Positions 62,372 to 64,000 of a stretch of 64,000 bases of DNA are shown here, piece by piece (within the stretch, counting starts at the first letter, position 1; the number at the start of each line of letters is the position of its first letter). A program made the translations under genes and the position numbers. The DNA is from Marisa cornuarietis (lineage: Eukaryota > Mollusca > Gastropoda > Architaenioglossa > Ampullariidae): NCBI GenBank assembly GCA_004794655.1, contig SMMW01000554.1:11673501-11737500 (forward strand), written 5' to 3'. The notes beneath the pieces are model-generated. The model was not told where the DNA came from. It saw only the letters and a program-made list of their open reading frames with translations, and made no database searches.

Positions 62372-62999
62372 TGATTAAACTCGGAAAGTAGTAGGTGAAT
62401 GGTTTCTGGCAGTAAAGCTACATGCAACATGTCAGCAGCTTTTGACTGAAAGAGAGCGATGCATAATACACGCCAAGGAGCAGCAACACATCATTAAAGG
62501 CTGACTGTATGGCAGACAAACCAGGAATCCAGGCGGGGGTCACCCGCTAGGCACCTCGACACGCCTTGCTCAGCTTCCAAGGACATCGCTCACCTCGTGA
62601 TAGGATTGGGCATCACGTATCTCCACGGTAGACAGAGGAAATCTCTGGAAGAGTTTCTGTCAACACTGAACTTCGTCTTCTCAGGTTAGTGAAGAGAACT
62701 GACGGAGTCAAGGTCCACACCATACAAAAATCCCTCGAGACTTGTTTAGTGTCTTGGATTCGCAACCACAGATTTGTTTGTGTCTTTGGAGAACTGATCG
62801 TTGTCAGAGTGCAGCTGGCCATGAAGTCATCAACGCACGTGGTTATCAATAACATTATCCGTCTTTAAATGACGTGCGACCCTTAAGCCGTTAGAGAATA
62901 CAAAACATACAAGAAGTCTATTTAGGAACTGGTGTATGTATATCTGAGATAAAATCATTATATAGACAGAAGTGTGTAATATACCATTGCAGATAATTT

Positions 63000-63002
<3 letters not shown>

Positions 63003-63067
<65 letters not shown>
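63003..63067. repeat. (AC)n microsatellite
   Basis: About 32 uninterrupted AC units. Confidence 0.95.
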
Positions 63068-63071
<4 letters not shown>

Positions 63072-64000
63072 AGGAGACAGAAAAGAAGTTACAGCAGACT
63101 TATCAGGAGACTTTTTATTGCTGGAGGATAAACCGGTATCTCGTAGTTCTGGAAGTATGTTTGCACCTTCTGCTATATCTTTGTAGCCTTGTACCTGACA
63201 GTTTGAAAACTTAAACAGATGTTTTTTTCAGGCTCGTAATCAAGTGTGGAAGTGCCATTGTAAGCCCCGTCTCAGAATGAGGCTTATGAAAGCAGGCAAC
63301 GGATGCGCCTGGTTCATGTGTTGAGGTGGGAAGGGTATGTTCGGGGAATATATAAAGTTTGCGTTGCAGTCAATCTGTTTTATTAACCACGAAGCTGCGG
63401 ATTACAATGGGTGCAACATCGATCCGCCTCTTCCGGGTCCCTCTTAAAAGGATTGCCCTCCTACACTAATCTGTCTTTCAACGTGGACCTTCTCTCGTTC
63501 GGATGTCGCACGTGTTCATGTCCCTACATGCCCTCAGTCAGCACGTCTGCAAGTTTACTCTCGAAGAATATCAGTGGACGGCATTCAGTATGAATAAAGG
63601 ATGTCTTTGTAACAAATTGTCTTTCTGTGAATGTATCTGTACCAGCGTTTGTTTGTTTGAGTTTGTTATTTATATGTGGTATATGTTTGCCTGTATCCAT
63701 TATGTATGCATGTGTGCGTGTTACAAGAATAAAAATGTCTCTCATGACGGATGAACCCTCTCATGTCTTCGACAGCTGAGCTGTGCCCTTTTGTCCAGCT
63801 GTCGCAAATCTAGTAAATGGAGCCTTACTGGAGAGCACCGCTCAATGAACGCAGGAGAAATCCCAAACAGGAAATTTTTCTCCCGGGTGTGCTTTTAACT
63901 AAGTAATGAACTGGGGTATTCACTGTTTCCCTCCTTCCTTCCCTACACATCATAAAACTCCCTCAACGTTATTGAGTGAGCGGCAAACTGAGAGCAGTTG
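63068..64000. other. Right end of window, no gene recognised
   Basis: No protein similarity was seen on either strand; only the TATA-like and AATAAA motifs noted separately. Confidence 0.4.
63349..63357 (+). promoter_or_regulatory. TATA-box-like motif
   Basis: TATATAAAG sits in otherwise mixed-composition sequence, with AATAAA on the same strand at about 63728-63733. There is no gene assignment. It could be a chance match or a retroelement LTR promoter. Confidence 0.2.

Overview
This window is animal genomic DNA. It is AT-rich, has short phase-consistent exons with GT/AG introns, abundant microsatellites and tRNA-derived SINEs, and no prokaryotic-style gene packing. The proteins are closer in architecture to deuterostome/lophotrochozoan families than to fly or worm, and the repeat style resembles a gastropod mollusc. 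The taxon is an inference that I cannot prove from the sequence alone.

The left third (1-26 kb) carries three genes. (1) The 3' 22 coding exons of ARMH3 (C10orf76 family; Golgi PI4KB partner) lie on the + strand at 287-13356; the 5' exons are outside the window. (2) SNAPC1 (SNAP43; snRNA-promoter transcription factor) lies on the - strand at 14966-23256 in 10 coding exons and converges tail-to-tail on ARMH3. (3) A BTB-BACK-Kelch (KLHL-type) gene lies on the + strand at 23663-25853 in two coding exons. It is head-to-head with SNAPC1 across a 406-bp spacer that is probably a shared promoter. I assembled all three models exon by exon, with every splice phase closing. They act in unrelated pathways (Golgi lipid signalling, RNA Pol II/III snRNA transcription, probable CUL3 ubiquitin ligase adaptor), so the neighbourhood is positional rather than a functional cluster.

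The remaining 38 kb (26-64 kb) has no convincing host gene. It is a repeat landscape: two copies of one tRNA-derived SINE family, two further SINE-like units, a decayed CR1/L2-like LINE reverse transcriptase, a short TTAA-flanked element holding a THAP zinc-finger relic, a 24-bp-unit minisatellite, a 32-bp-unit tandem repeat, a pair of 27/28-bp direct repeats 1.15 kb apart, and many long microsatellites. It could be intergenic or lie within a long intron of a gene whose exons are beyond the window.

The most interesting non-gene items are the hAT-type relic inside an ARMH3 intron (perfect 16-bp inverted termini, flanking GGTTTA direct repeat, recognisable zinc-finger and dimerisation-region remains) and the Kolobok-like THAP element at 32.4-33.0 kb. 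I found no operon-like or defence-type undescribed system.
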